Below, piece after piece: positions 27,455 through 36,816 of a stretch of DNA of 64,000 bases (positions are counted from its first letter, which is position 1; every line of letters begins with the position of its first letter). The DNA is taken from NCBI RefSeq assembly GCF_903772925.1, contig NZ_LR812090.1:2624333-2688332 (forward strand), read 5' to 3'. The notes below the pieces were generated by a model, which saw only the letters and a program-made list of their open reading frames with translations, made no database searches and was not told the origin of the DNA. This stretch comes from Alteromonas macleodii. Lineage in GTDB: Bacteria > Pseudomonadota > Gammaproteobacteria > Enterobacterales > Alteromonadaceae. Position numbers and translations under genes: made by a program.

Positions 27455-27540
27455 AAGGTTTACGGTCTACTCAGTAACAACGTGAATAAGCGTTGCCTGG
27501 CACTCATTCACGTTAGCGCTACTGGGCAGCACTGTTAACT
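27413..27540 (-). ncRNA. Candidate small structured RNA with intrinsic terminator
   Basis: Read on the minus strand: a hairpin formed by CAGTAGC / GTTACTG and AACGTGAATGAG / CTTATTCACGTT (plus coordinates 27472-27524), with a TGCC-A-GGCA apex and G-U wobbles, then a single-stranded linker, then the terminator at 27416-27453. No ORF longer than a few codons. I do not recognise it as 6S, Spot 42, GcvB, GlmZ or RyhB. The 5' end is estimated; promoter elements are weak. It could instead be an attenuator leader of recC, whose start lies 270 bases further on. Confidence 0.55.
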
Positions 27541-27783
27541 CTTTAGGTTTTGCAGGTAGAATGCCAACTTTTTAAACTTTAAAATTCAAACACTTAGAGC
27601 AATTTAGAAAATATGACTAATCAGTCATGGTTTTACTCTGGTGCAAGTGCACCACAAGCAAGCACTTAGTAAAAAAGATGCTTCACTATTATTGGCTAAA
27701 ATTTAGCAGTTTCTCCTTCATCGTCATTCAAGTACAATTTCGCCTTTAAAAGATGCATTACACATTCACGGTCAGGAGCAACA

Positions 27784-28437
27784 ATGTTAACCGCCCAACA
27801 ACTCGCCACCATGCTTTCTCTTCAAGATAAAATGAACGCCAAAGTAAACCCAGACTGGCTAAATGCGGGATATGGATACTTGCGCGCAGCTATGGTTGAG
27901 TCTGTTGAAGCCATTGAACATCACGGCTGGAAATGGTGGAAAGCACAGAAAAAAGACTTGCCTCAGCTTCAAATGGAGCTCGTGGACATTTGGCATTTTG
28001 CGCTGAGCGCATGCATTATTGAATATAAAGGTGATATTAGTGAGTCAGCCAAAAGTATTGCGGCTGAGCTGGCAAGTGGCAATACTCAAGTGACCTTCGA
28101 CGGTAAAGACTACGACGCATCTAATCAGTCCCTTCTTGATAATTTAGAATTAATGACAGGCCTATGTGCCGCTAAGCGCTTCAGCGTTCCACTATTTATG
28201 TTTATCGTGAGCCAATGCGAAATGTCGGCTGACGAGTTGTATCGTCAGTATGTTGGCAAAAATGTTCTCAATTTCTTCCGTCAAGATAACGGTTACAAAG
28301 AAGGAACATACGTCAAAGTATGGGAAGGTCGCGAAGACAACGAGCACTTAGTTGAAGTCATGGACGCACTTGATTTGACTAAACCCGAGTTTAGCGATTT
28401 AGTGTACGAAGGCTTGCGCGCACGCTACCCTTCTTAA
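27784..28437 (+). CDS. Dimeric dUTP diphosphatase (dUTPase_2, all-alpha NTP pyrophosphatase)
   Basis: Hydrolyses dUTP to dUMP and pyrophosphate, keeping uracil out of DNA. It belongs to the all-alpha dimeric (MazG/Leishmania-type) group, not the trimeric Dut. Opening QQLATMLSLQDKMNAKVNPDWLNAGYGYLRAAMVESVEAIEHHGWKWWK gives the ExxxE metal site, and LQMELVDIWHFALSACI gives the second ExxD. 217 residues, normal. Ribosome site AGGAGC at 7 bases. Monocistronic, ending at a shared terminator. Confidence 0.92.
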   Translation: MLTAQQLATMLSLQDKMNAKVNPDWLNAGYGYLRAAMVESVEAIEHHGWKWWKAQKKDLPQLQMELVDIWHFALSACIIEYKGDISESAKSIAAELASGNTQVTFDGKDYDASNQSLLDNLELMTGLCAAKRFSVPLFMFIVSQCEMSADELYRQYVGKNVLNFFRQDNGYKEGTYVKVWEGREDNEHLVEVMDALDLTKPEFSDLVYEGLRARYPS

Positions 28438-28583
28438 ACTTCCCTTAGGCATGATAAAGCTTCATTCTAATAACGTATTAGGCTTAGGTTTTAGGTGCGC
28501 ATAGTAGACAGTGCTGAGTGGAGACTTGAGGTGCGAAAGGAATAGGCTGTTTAACGCCCGGCAGTATTCATAAGACTACTACG

Positions 28584-28613
28584 AAAAAGCTCTGTCCAAG
28601 GACAGAGCTTTTT
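28584..28613. terminator. Bidirectional terminator between dUTPase and acyl-CoA synthetase genes
   Basis: AAAAAGCTCTGTCC (28584-28597) and GGACAGAGCTTTTT (28600-28613), 14 perfect pairs with A and T tracts on the two sides. Serves both convergent genes. Confidence 0.9.
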
Positions 28614-28647
28614 AATCTAGTCAGAAAAATATAGCCAAACAGGCGAT

Positions 28648-30327
28648 TTACGCGTCAACCCACACCAGTTTATCGCTGTAGTTACCTTGTATAATGTCAA
28701 CAAATCGCTCTTCTAGCACATGGCGCTTAACCTTAAGCGTCGGGGTAAGTAAATCGTTCTCAATACTCCATTCGTTTTTCATTACTACAACGCGGTCCAT
28801 TACCTGGTGGCTTTCTAATTTAGCGTTGATAGCTTCAAACGTTTTCTTAAGGCTAGCTTCAATACTGGCTTTGTCTTTCTTTTGTGCTTCCTCACTCAAC
28901 ACCAAAAGCGCAACTGGTTGGGGTAAGTTAGTGCCCGTCACACACACCTGTTCAACAACAGGGTTTTCCATAAATTTAGCTTCAATGGGTGCCGGTGTAA
29001 CATATTTACCCTTCGCCGTTTTAAAGATGTCCTTCAAACGACCAGTAATTTTAACGTAGCCATCGTTATCTATGACGCCTTTGTCGCCAGTGCGCAAGTA
29101 GCCGTCTTCGGTGAACACTTCAGCGGTTTTATCAGGCTCTAAATAATATTCCAGCATGTTGCATGGCGACTTAACCTGAATTTCGCCTTCCTCTGAAGTG
29201 CGAATATCGACACCGTTATAAGGCTTACCGATACAACCAATTTTGTCATGTCTGAAAGGTACACTACCAGTACCGTAGGCACTGTTTTCAGTCATCCCCC
29301 ACCCTTCAGAAATGTAGATACCGATTTTCGCAAACCACTCAATAACAGCTGGCGCCAATGGTGCAGAACCGCTCGCCCATAAGCGCGCATTATTTATACC
29401 CAAGCCGTTTCGAATCTTCTTGGCAACGATTTTGTTGAGGAAAGGTATTTTGAGCAAAGTATCTAGCTTTTTCTGCGGCATTTTCGCTAGTACGCCCATT
29501 TGGAATTTTGTCCATAGGCGAGGCACAGAAATAAACAGCGTAGGCTGGCAATGACCTACATCTCGTTGGAAGGTAGCTAAGTCTTCCACAAAATGAATTT
29601 TTCCACCGCTATAGTAGCTTGAAAGTTCTACAAGCACGCGCTCTGTAATATGTGCAAGAGGCAGATAACTCATAGTGCGATCGTTTTCGTTGATACCTAA
29701 CTGATCCAATGAACGCCGGGCTGCCCAACAAGCCGTGTTATAGCTGTGCACCACTCCTTTTGGCTGCCCCGTACTTCCGGACGTGTAGATAATCGTCATC
29801 ATGTCGTCCATGTCAGGCACAGGTGAATCCGAGATTGGCGCTATATCCATGAACTCTTTCCACTGCTGTTTGGTCGCAATGTTTGGATAAGGGAAGGCAA
29901 CAGTTAGATACTCTGAAGGAATTGAGGCTACCTGTTCGGCAGTATTATCAAGCTTTCCTACAAACAACAACTGTACATCAGCGTGTTTCAGCACATACTG
30001 AACCGTATCAGGGCCGGCTGTAGAGAAAATAGGTACCGACACGTGACCTGCCATCATTATGCCCAGGTCGACAATAAACCACTCTGCACAGTTTTTAGAA
30101 AAGATACCGATGCGGCTGCCTTGTGGGAAATCTAATTCACGCAAACGTGCCGCCACCTTTCGGGCTTGCTCTGCAACTTGTTTCCAAGTGTAGTCGTGAT
30201 ACTCACCGTTGATTGGCTGCGTAAGAAATACGTCGTTGCCACGTTTTTTTTCCCAGTGGTACAACATACTTAATGGCGATGTTATTACTTCCGTGGTATT
30301 TGCGTTTACTGTCATGTCTAGCGGCAT
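28648..30327 (-). CDS. AMP-binding long-chain acyl-CoA synthetase (FadD15-like)
   Basis: Activates fatty acids to acyl-CoA through an acyl-adenylate. Adenylation-family motifs: YTSGSTGQPKGVVHS (181-195, phosphate-binding loop), LPLAHITERV, EGWGMTENSAYGT, then YLRTGDKGVIDNDGYVKITGRLKDIFKTAKGKYVTP with the catalytic lysine region. The pattern with KTAKGKYVTPAPIE is that of the FadD15/FACL branch. 559 residues. The start may be Met1 or Met5 (MTVNANT); no clear ribosome site distinguishes them. Cytoplasmic or membrane-peripheral. Monocistronic. Confidence 0.92.
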   Translation of the reverse strand: MPLDMTVNANTTEVITSPLSMLYHWEKKRGNDVFLTQPINGEYHDYTWKQVAEQARKVAARLRELDFPQGSRIGIFSKNCAEWFIVDLGIMMAGHVSVPIFSTAGPDTVQYVLKHADVQLLFVGKLDNTAEQVASIPSEYLTVAFPYPNIATKQQWKEFMDIAPISDSPVPDMDDMMTIIYTSGSTGQPKGVVHSYNTACWAARRSLDQLGINENDRTMSYLPLAHITERVLVELSSYYSGGKIHFVEDLATFQRDVGHCQPTLFISVPRLWTKFQMGVLAKMPQKKLDTLLKIPFLNKIVAKKIRNGLGINNARLWASGSAPLAPAVIEWFAKIGIYISEGWGMTENSAYGTGSVPFRHDKIGCIGKPYNGVDIRTSEEGEIQVKSPCNMLEYYLEPDKTAEVFTEDGYLRTGDKGVIDNDGYVKITGRLKDIFKTAKGKYVTPAPIEAKFMENPVVEQVCVTGTNLPQPVALLVLSEEAQKKDKASIEASLKKTFEAINAKLESHQVMDRVVVMKNEWSIENDLLTPTLKVKRHVLEERFVDIIQGNYSDKLVWVDA

Positions 30328-30490
30328 AAGTCACTCATATGTTGTTATAATGTAGCTCATTTTTACAATGATTTCACAGACTTCTAATAAGCCTTATTTT
30401 TTATTGAAAAACAAGCTTTTTAAACGAGCGTTTACATTATTTGCGATGAATAACAACAATTTGAGCGCTAAATTTAGTTTTTTTATACAT

Positions 30491-30532
30491 GCGGCTTTTT
30501 ACTCTTTATGATTGTTTAACGTTAAAAGCCGC
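30491..30532. repeat. Inverted repeat downstream of the propeller-GGDEF-EAL gene
   Basis: GCGGCTTTT (30491-30499) pairs with AAAAGCCGC (30524-30532) across a 24-base spacer that includes the perfect palindrome TTTAACGTTAAA (30515-30526). It lies just after the stop codon of the minus-strand sensor gene. Without a T run on that side it is at best a weak terminator. Confidence 0.5.
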
Positions 30533-30544
30533 TACTAATTACGT

Positions 30545-33500
30545 TCACTCAGACCAATTTTTAAACAAAATAGGTACTATTTCATCTGCTGTGCATGGCT
30601 TTGCGTAAAAATACCCTTGATGGAAGTAGCAGGCCTTTTCGATAAGTTCATCAACTTGCGACTGTGTTTCAACGCCTTCTGCAACACAACTCATCTTTAG
30701 ATTAGTTGCGAGCGCGATAGTCGTTGTTACCAAGGCTTCGTTGGCATTACCCGGAGCCATCTCATTAACGAAGCTTTTATCTATTTTAAGTACCGACAAC
30801 GGGTAACGTTTTAAATAGCTTAGCGATGAGTATCCAGTTCCGAAGTCGTCTAACGCTAAAACAAAGCCTTCTTTTACGAACCGCTCAATCTGCCGTAACG
30901 CATTATCGCTATCGTCCATCAATACGCCTTCTGTGATCTCAAATCTAAATGCCTCTTTTGGTAAACCAAACTCGCTCAACAGGCTTAGTACCCCGCTTAA
31001 GTCGAACTCAGTTTTAAAGTGGAGGGCAGATAGGTTTATTGACACATAACCGTCAAAGCCTTTTTCATACCACAAAGACAAATCTTGAGCCGCGCGGCGC
31101 ATTGCTTGCCTTGTCACTTCAATGATGTATTTAAGCTCTTCTAAAACTGGAATGAACTGATCGGGGAACAGCGGCTCCTCGTCTAATCTTCCCCGAAGCA
31201 GCAGTTCTACCCCAATCGTTTTATTAGTTCTTGCATCTATGATGGGCTGGTAATGATTAAAGAAGCAGTCATCTGAATAAGCGCGTTTTACTTTGTTTTC
31301 TATCTGTAAGCGCGTTTTTGCGCGTTCATTCATATCACTTGTGAAATAAGTAAAACCGCTCAACGCATCTTTTTTAGCGCTGTACATAGCAACATCAGCT
31401 TGCTTGATAAGCTCGGCAGGTTCAGACGCATCTTCCGGATAAAAAGCAACGCCAATACTACAAGATACACGAAGCACTTCTTCAGCCAATGAAATAGGTG
31501 TTTCTACCGATTCAATAATTTGCGATACAAATGAACTTAAATCATCGTCGGCGCGCACCTCTTCAATAACAATCACGAACTCATCGCCACCAAGACGCGC
31601 AACCGTACCCGACTCTGCCACTAGGTTTCGCATTCTATTAGCGACAATACGTAGAAGTTTGTCGCCATAATCGTGACCTAGAGAATCATTGATGCCTTTA
31701 AATCTGTCTAGGTCAACAAACATCACAGCTACACGATGCCCATGATGACGCGCAAGCCCTATGGCGTGCTCAAGTCTATCGAGTAGTAATGTCCTGTTAA
31801 CCAAGCCGGTAAGACTGTCGTAGGTGGCAATTTTAAGCAGCTTGCGTTCTGCATTTTTTTGCTCGGTAATATCAGATATAACAATCAGATAGTGTTCTGC
31901 GTCATTAGTTTCGCCACTTACTGCTGTTATATCTATCAAAACGTCGTAACGTTTACCGTCAGCACCATCAATAGCGGTCTCATCTTTCCAAAAGTCACCG
32001 CCTTGCATTTCGGGTAACTTACCCGAAAGGTGTCGATTAAGGTTGGGATAACGCAGGTAAAGGCGAGCTAACTGTTTAGGGAGTGGCTCCCTGTTATTAA
32101 ATCCAAACACTTGCTCAAAGGCAGGATTAGCGGCAACTAAACGCTTATTTTTATCAAAAATGAGTACCCAATCCCGAGTTTGTCTAAACGCATCGCTAAA
32201 TAAGGTAACCTGTTGTTGCGCCTTCTGCAGCCTAAACAGGTGACGTTGTCTAGAGAGTAAATAAGCCACTAAAAGGCCAACAATAAGGGTGGCATATAAG
32301 GAGTAAGCCAGTGGTGAACGAAGGGGTGCATAAGGCATGGAGAGCGTTATTTCTGCCGGCAATACGTTAAATTCGAAGCTACCTGGAGTCGGCGCCACGG
32401 TAAAAACATAGTCGCCAGGCTCTATATTGGTAAAGGTTATTTTCGCATCGTCGGTAACGCCTTCTGTTACCACGCGGTCACCGTTAAGAAACTTATAGTA
32501 ATATTTAACTTTACCTATTCCAGACATAGCGAGCGAAGAAAAGTGAATGGTTAACCCGTAGTCTTCATAGTCTAAATTAAAGTGGTGACCACTTAAGTTT
32601 TTTAAGGGCTGGCTAAGAGCTCGATTGTCTACTGCAACTTCAGTAATGGCCGTTTTTTTGCTCAGCATGCTTTTCTCTGTATCTAAGCTTTCAAGCTGCG
32701 AAGCCGAAAATACAACGGCTCCACTTGTTGAACCATAGGCGAGCCTTCCATCATTAAGTTTTAGCGAAGCACCTTGGTTAAATTCAGAAACACTTAGCTC
32801 ACGACCGTATATGAAATTTTTGATTTGGGCAGTGGAAGGATCGTACCGATGAAGGCCTTTATGCGAGCTAAACCAGATGTTCCCAAACTCATCTTTTTGA
32901 AGCCCGTAAACTATGTTTGATAACAAAATATTAGTGTCGTTTAAATTGTATAGGGGGTCGAATGTATCGGCATCGACACCAATCAAACCGACGCCACTAT
33001 AGGCAAGCCATAACACGCCCATATCATCAATGACCCAAGACGATATTGAGCGCTCGTTTCCGCGCTGCGACTCTGGGAAACGATAAACAAGTTCATGTCG
33101 CGAAGTCTCAGGATCTATTAACCATAAGCCTCCTTTGGTAGCCAAGAACAACCTATTGTTGTGATAGGAAGACTGCCCTATAAAGCCATAAGAGAAATTG
33201 ATGTCGAAAACTCGTGAGTCTAAATTAAGTGGAGAGATGGCTTTATTTTCGACGTCATACTTAAAAAAACCCTCATACCCAATAAAGTACAAAACATCGT
33301 TATCAGACAGAACCATGCCGGGAATATAAGTATCGAAGACAACATCATCTCCGCCACTAAGTACTTCTGGCCGAGATATTTCCTCTGTCTTCGGGTCGAA
33401 TAGTCGGATTCCCTCATAAGTACTCACGAACAGCTTTTCGTTTTCCAAAGGAATAATTTTATCTACCGCTCCCTTACCATAAACTTTGGTATCAAAATAA

Positions 33501-34720
33501 AGAAACTTGTCAGATGTTTTTGTTGTGAAGTCATAATGATTTAGCCCATTGTCAGTACCTATCCATATTTTATTGGGCTCGGTTTCCGCGAAAGTCCACA
33601 CTACGTGACTAGTTAAAGCGCTTTCTGCTCCCGCTCGCTCGTTCTGAATGGTAGATATATCAGCACTTTTAACACCGAAGTATAGAGCGCCTGCGTAGAC
33701 AGAACTCATCCACAAGTTATCAGATTCGTCTTTTGCTATTGCTGTAATTTTCTTATTTGAAATTTCAGTGAACCCATTATTGGGCTCTAAAATGTGTTCG
33801 CTCTCCCAACCGTCTGACACCTTAACTAGTCGATACAGACCCTTGTTAGTTCCCATCCAGAATGCATTGTCCTTGTGCTGGACCATTGTCCACACATTCC
33901 TATTATTGACTACCCGATCAAATACACTCTTTTTAGCGCCGTTGACTTGCGCTATAAAATCTTCTTTTTGTGCGACGAATACGCCAAGTACCGTTGAAAT
34001 CCATACTCTGTTTTGTTCATCCAACAGCAGAAACTTCGCATTGATGTTGTCAATATTCTGTGGTGTTTCACCTAAGTAATCTAAGCTAACCAGTGGCTGT
34101 TCTGTATCGTGTATATTTTTTACATAAGCGCCTTTAGATGTTGCTACCAGCAAAGTATCGTCAATAGTAATAGCTGCGCGAATGATATGATTATTTTCCA
34201 AAAGCTCAGTAGGTAGCTTAGCAAGGCGAGTTAATTTTTTTTCTTTAGTATCAAATAGCTGAACTTCTTCGTGAAGCGCGATGACCAATTTATTAGTAGT
34301 GTACCAATGGAATGTCTGGGCGTGTTGAACCATACCTTCAATATCGTGGTAACTCGTAGGCTCTATTTGAACAATTTTTTGGGTAGTTAAGTCTAGATAG
34401 TAATTACCCTTGCCAAAAATACTAAACCAAAGCCCTTCGGAGCCTTGCAGCGCTAATCTGTATACTGACGAATCAAGCAGCGTGTTAGTAGAATCCGTTA
34501 TCCGTTTTGTTCTAACGCCGTCCCAGCGCACTAATCCACCTTCAGTGGCAATCCACACAAACCCATCGTCACTTATTACAATGTCGTTTACGACATCTTG
34601 AGGCAGTCCATTTTTTGTCGAAAGTGATTGGAAAACCGGGTTGGTAAGCCGTGGAGAAGCCTCTGCATAAATACAAACAGTAAAAGCCAAAAGAACCAGG
34701 TAGGATAAAAACTTCATCAC
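30545..34720 (-). CDS. Two-component-propeller sensor with PAS, GGDEF and EAL domains
   Basis: 1391 residues. A signal peptide (1-22) precedes a periplasmic region of repeated Reg_prop blades (for example SDDGFVWIATEGGLVRWDG, DESDNLWMSSVYAGALYFG, DEFGNIWFSSHKGLHRYDP), then a Y_Y_Y-type domain (about 730-815), a transmembrane helix (about 825-845), PAS (about 860-960), GGDEF (ARLGGDEFVIVIEE, near 1044) and EAL domains. The EAL signature reads ELLLR in place of EALLR, but the Glu and the DDFGTGYSS loop (near 1287) and AEGVET are kept, so cyclic-di-GMP phosphodiesterase activity is plausible. The diguanylate cyclase motif is intact. It likely couples an external cue, often a sugar, to c-di-GMP level. 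Monocistronic. Confidence 0.95.
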   Translation of the reverse strand: MMKFLSYLVLLAFTVCIYAEASPRLTNPVFQSLSTKNGLPQDVVNDIVISDDGFVWIATEGGLVRWDGVRTKRITDSTNTLLDSSVYRLALQGSEGLWFSIFGKGNYYLDLTTQKIVQIEPTSYHDIEGMVQHAQTFHWYTTNKLVIALHEEVQLFDTKEKKLTRLAKLPTELLENNHIIRAAITIDDTLLVATSKGAYVKNIHDTEQPLVSLDYLGETPQNIDNINAKFLLLDEQNRVWISTVLGVFVAQKEDFIAQVNGAKKSVFDRVVNNRNVWTMVQHKDNAFWMGTNKGLYRLVKVSDGWESEHILEPNNGFTEISNKKITAIAKDESDNLWMSSVYAGALYFGVKSADISTIQNERAGAESALTSHVVWTFAETEPNKIWIGTDNGLNHYDFTTKTSDKFLYFDTKVYGKGAVDKIIPLENEKLFVSTYEGIRLFDPKTEEISRPEVLSGGDDVVFDTYIPGMVLSDNDVLYFIGYEGFFKYDVENKAISPLNLDSRVFDINFSYGFIGQSSYHNNRLFLATKGGLWLIDPETSRHELVYRFPESQRGNERSISSWVIDDMGVLWLAYSGVGLIGVDADTFDPLYNLNDTNILLSNIVYGLQKDEFGNIWFSSHKGLHRYDPSTAQIKNFIYGRELSVSEFNQGASLKLNDGRLAYGSTSGAVVFSASQLESLDTEKSMLSKKTAITEVAVDNRALSQPLKNLSGHHFNLDYEDYGLTIHFSSLAMSGIGKVKYYYKFLNGDRVVTEGVTDDAKITFTNIEPGDYVFTVAPTPGSFEFNVLPAEITLSMPYAPLRSPLAYSLYATLIVGLLVAYLLSRQRHLFRLQKAQQQVTLFSDAFRQTRDWVLIFDKNKRLVAANPAFEQVFGFNNREPLPKQLARLYLRYPNLNRHLSGKLPEMQGGDFWKDETAIDGADGKRYDVLIDITAVSGETNDAEHYLIVISDITEQKNAERKLLKIATYDSLTGLVNRTLLLDRLEHAIGLARHHGHRVAVMFVDLDRFKGINDSLGHDYGDKLLRIVANRMRNLVAESGTVARLGGDEFVIVIEEVRADDDLSSFVSQIIESVETPISLAEEVLRVSCSIGVAFYPEDASEPAELIKQADVAMYSAKKDALSGFTYFTSDMNERAKTRLQIENKVKRAYSDDCFFNHYQPIIDARTNKTIGVELLLRGRLDEEPLFPDQFIPVLEELKYIIEVTRQAMRRAAQDLSLWYEKGFDGYVSINLSALHFKTEFDLSGVLSLLSEFGLPKEAFRFEITEGVLMDDSDNALRQIERFVKEGFVLALDDFGTGYSSLSYLKRYPLSVLKIDKSFVNEMAPGNANEALVTTTIALATNLKMSCVAEGVETQSQVDELIEKACYFHQGYFYAKPCTADEIVPILFKNWSE

Positions 34721-34962
34721 AAGTTGTTCGCATAATTTAAATTTTTATTATGCAATTAAGTGTACCAGAATGTTCGAAACATGGGCAGTTTCAAAAGAAG
34801 GTTTTTACACTTCCTTAAGATACCGCTATCGCATTGAAATTAATAAACTAATTACACTAGATACAAGAAGTTTAAAAACGCAAAAAGTAAGTCTTAAAAG
34901 GATTAAAGAATGATTAAATTATGCCAAGACTTTTTCTTTCTACCCTACTTTTTTCGAAAAGT

Positions 34963-36351
34963 TTAGTCTTGTTGGACTGGCACCCGCCCCACTGGAACAA
35001 CTTGGCGGCGAATGCTGGGCTGAGGAGATAACCGATACAAATCGCCATTTTGTCCCACGTAGTGTTTCATTACCCCGCACGCCTTAGCAATATCTGCATG
35101 TGCCTGTAAATGCTGATGCTCACCATGCACCGGTATAGCAATTTTAGGTTTAACCCAGTGGTACATAAGTTTAAGTTCCTCAGCGCAAGGATGGCCGCTG
35201 GCATGAATAGGCAAGGCGCTATCCTCGCTGTGAATTACAGTAACCCCTTTCGCCGATAGCGCTTTACTTAAACGCCTTACACTCTCTTCGTTACCAGGGA
35301 TCACAATAGACGAAAATATAGCAGTGTCGCCTTTGTCCAAAGTTAAGTGTGGATGATTATCGCGAGCTAAACGCGCCAAGGCTGTATTTTTCTCGCCTTG
35401 ACTCCCTGTTGCTACCGCTAAAACTTCATGTGGGGGCAAGTAACCCAAGTGCTGAGGGTCAGTTATTGGTAAATCATCAGGCCAAATACCTTGCTGCTTT
35501 GCAATACCATACATGTTTAATAATGAACGTCCGTACAGCGCCATGTAGCGCTTCGTTTGTTTGGCAATTTTAGCTAACGAAATAAGCCTAGCTATGTTAC
35601 TGCCGAAGCACCCGACTACCACCCGCCCTTTAAGCGGCGAAATAGTACTGAGTAAACCGTCATAACAATTTCTTTCGGAAATGGAAAATCCAGGCTTTGG
35701 GGCATTGGTGGAATCGCCGACTAACGCAAGGATGTTTTCGTTCCCTAGTTGCTTATAAAGGTTTACATCAAAGGGTAATCCAGTAATGGGGTTAGCGTCG
35801 ATTTTCCAATCAGCAGTGTGTAGAACAGTGCCTGCAGGTGTTGTAATTTTGAGCGCAAAAGGCTCAGGCAAAGAGTGTGTGATAGCCAACCAATTGACGT
35901 TAAAGGGACCAATTTGGCGGGTGTCACCAGCCTCTACTTCAACAATAGGAATACGATTGGCAAGCTTGCTCCTAGCTAGCTTGCGCCTTAACACCTCGGC
36001 AGTAAATGGGGTAGTGAAAATCGGCGTTTGAAATCGCTCCCAGAGGTAAGGGATAGCGCCCACATGATCCTCATGAGCGTGAGTGATCACAATGCCGGCC
36101 AATGAATCTTTCTGCTTCGCTATAAAAGTCGGATCAGGTGCTACTACTCGATGCGTAGCCCCCTTAGGCGGAGCGACGCTGCCTACTGAAGCGTCAGTTT
36201 TGTAGTTCGGAACAAGGGGCTCATCGAATGACACCCCACAGTCCACCATCAACCATTGACCACTGTGTCCGTATAAATTTAGATTCATACCAATTTCGCC
36301 TGTCCCTCCTAAGGGGACAAACCACAAATCATCAATGTTTGGGTGTAACAA
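34963..36351 (-). CDS. rnj: RNase J family metallo-beta-lactamase ribonuclease
   Basis: Beta-CASP ribonuclease with 5'-3' exo- and endonuclease activity on RNA. Start FVPLGGTGEIGMNLNLYG, metal motif THAHEDHVGAIPYLW (HAHEDH at 91-96), VLHTADWKID, beta-CASP segment LYGRSLLNMYGIAKQ, VATGSQGE, then HASGHPC and PVHGEHQHL. 462 residues, so the usual C-terminal dimerisation domain of Bacillus RNase J (total about 555) is absent. TTG start at 36351, with AAGG about ten bases upstream. The presence of RNase J in a gammaproteobacterium that probably also has RNase E is notable. Confidence 0.88.
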   Translation of the reverse strand: MLHPNIDDLWFVPLGGTGEIGMNLNLYGHSGQWLMVDCGVSFDEPLVPNYKTDASVGSVAPPKGATHRVVAPDPTFIAKQKDSLAGIVITHAHEDHVGAIPYLWERFQTPIFTTPFTAEVLRRKLARSKLANRIPIVEVEAGDTRQIGPFNVNWLAITHSLPEPFALKITTPAGTVLHTADWKIDANPITGLPFDVNLYKQLGNENILALVGDSTNAPKPGFSISERNCYDGLLSTISPLKGRVVVGCFGSNIARLISLAKIAKQTKRYMALYGRSLLNMYGIAKQQGIWPDDLPITDPQHLGYLPPHEVLAVATGSQGEKNTALARLARDNHPHLTLDKGDTAIFSSIVIPGNEESVRRLSKALSAKGVTVIHSEDSALPIHASGHPCAEELKLMYHWVKPKIAIPVHGEHQHLQAHADIAKACGVMKHYVGQNGDLYRLSPQPSIRRQVVPVGRVPVQQD

Positions 36352-36418
36352 AGCGTATACTGCCTTTTTTAAAAATTAGAAATTAGCTAAGAAAGCGATA
36401 GATGCATGCTAAGTCGTG

Positions 36419-36652
36419 TTACTCGTGCAGTTCTACATTTAACTGATCGATAACCTCAGCCCATGCAGCATCTTCTACGATAGCATCTTTCAAAAATGCG
36501 GACTGACTTTCGCTCCAGTACGGTGCCTCGTGCAAGTGCTGGCTTTTGTTTAGTCCTCTATGTGTTTCGAAAAACTCTGCAATTTCTTCGTCTGAACTTC
36601 CTAGACCAAGTTGACTAAATAGGCTGTTCATTGTGGGTTGTTCAGTAAACAT
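36419..36652 (-). CDS. DUF2789 family protein
   Basis: 77-residue conserved protein: NSLFSQLGLGSSDEEIAEFFETHRGL, then HLHEAPYWSESQSAFLKDAIVEDAAWAEVIDQLNVELHE, which is the DUF2789 pattern with the PYW...Q..FL..A..EDA.WAEV.DQL signature. Small, acidic, cytoplasmic; function unknown. It lies 65 bases upstream of the RNase J start on the same strand, so cotranscription is possible. A perfect GTTATC-T-GATAAC palindrome sits just upstream (36667-36679). Confidence 0.85.
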   Translation of the reverse strand: MFTEQPTMNSLFSQLGLGSSDEEIAEFFETHRGLNKSQHLHEAPYWSESQSAFLKDAIVEDAAWAEVIDQLNVELHE

Positions 36653-36666
36653 AACGCCTCCTTTGG

Positions 36667-36734
36667 GTTATCTGATAACAAGAGACATAGATACAATGAG
36701 CGGTCTATGATTAAACTGCCGCTCAATTGTCTCT
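36667..36734. repeat. Palindrome and long imperfect hairpin upstream of the DUF2789 gene
   Basis: GTTATC-T-GATAAC at 36667-36679 is a perfect palindrome. Next, AGAGACA (36681-36687) pairs with TGTCTCT (36728-36734), and inside it TGAGCGG (36697-36703) pairs with CCGCTCA (36719-36725). This lies between two small minus-strand genes and may be an operator plus a transcript hairpin. Confidence 0.5.
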
Positions 36735-36816
36735 ATCTACTTACTAAATAACTACCCCAGGCTCTTTGCTTAAGATCACCCGTAACTTTTGAACTTACAG
36801 TGCCTTGAACAACATG

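Larger units (their letters stand above)
27146..27783. other. 638-base intergenic region between recC and dUTPase genes
   Basis: No protein gene. It holds, on the minus strand, a candidate structured RNA ending in a strong terminator (27413-27540). Nearer the dUTPase gene there are two small palindromes: ATGACT-AATC-AGTCAT (27613-27628) and TGGTGCA-AG-TGCACCA (27639-27654), possible operators or promoter elements. The stretch 27146-27400 is AT-rich and presumably contains the recC promoter. Confidence 0.7.
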
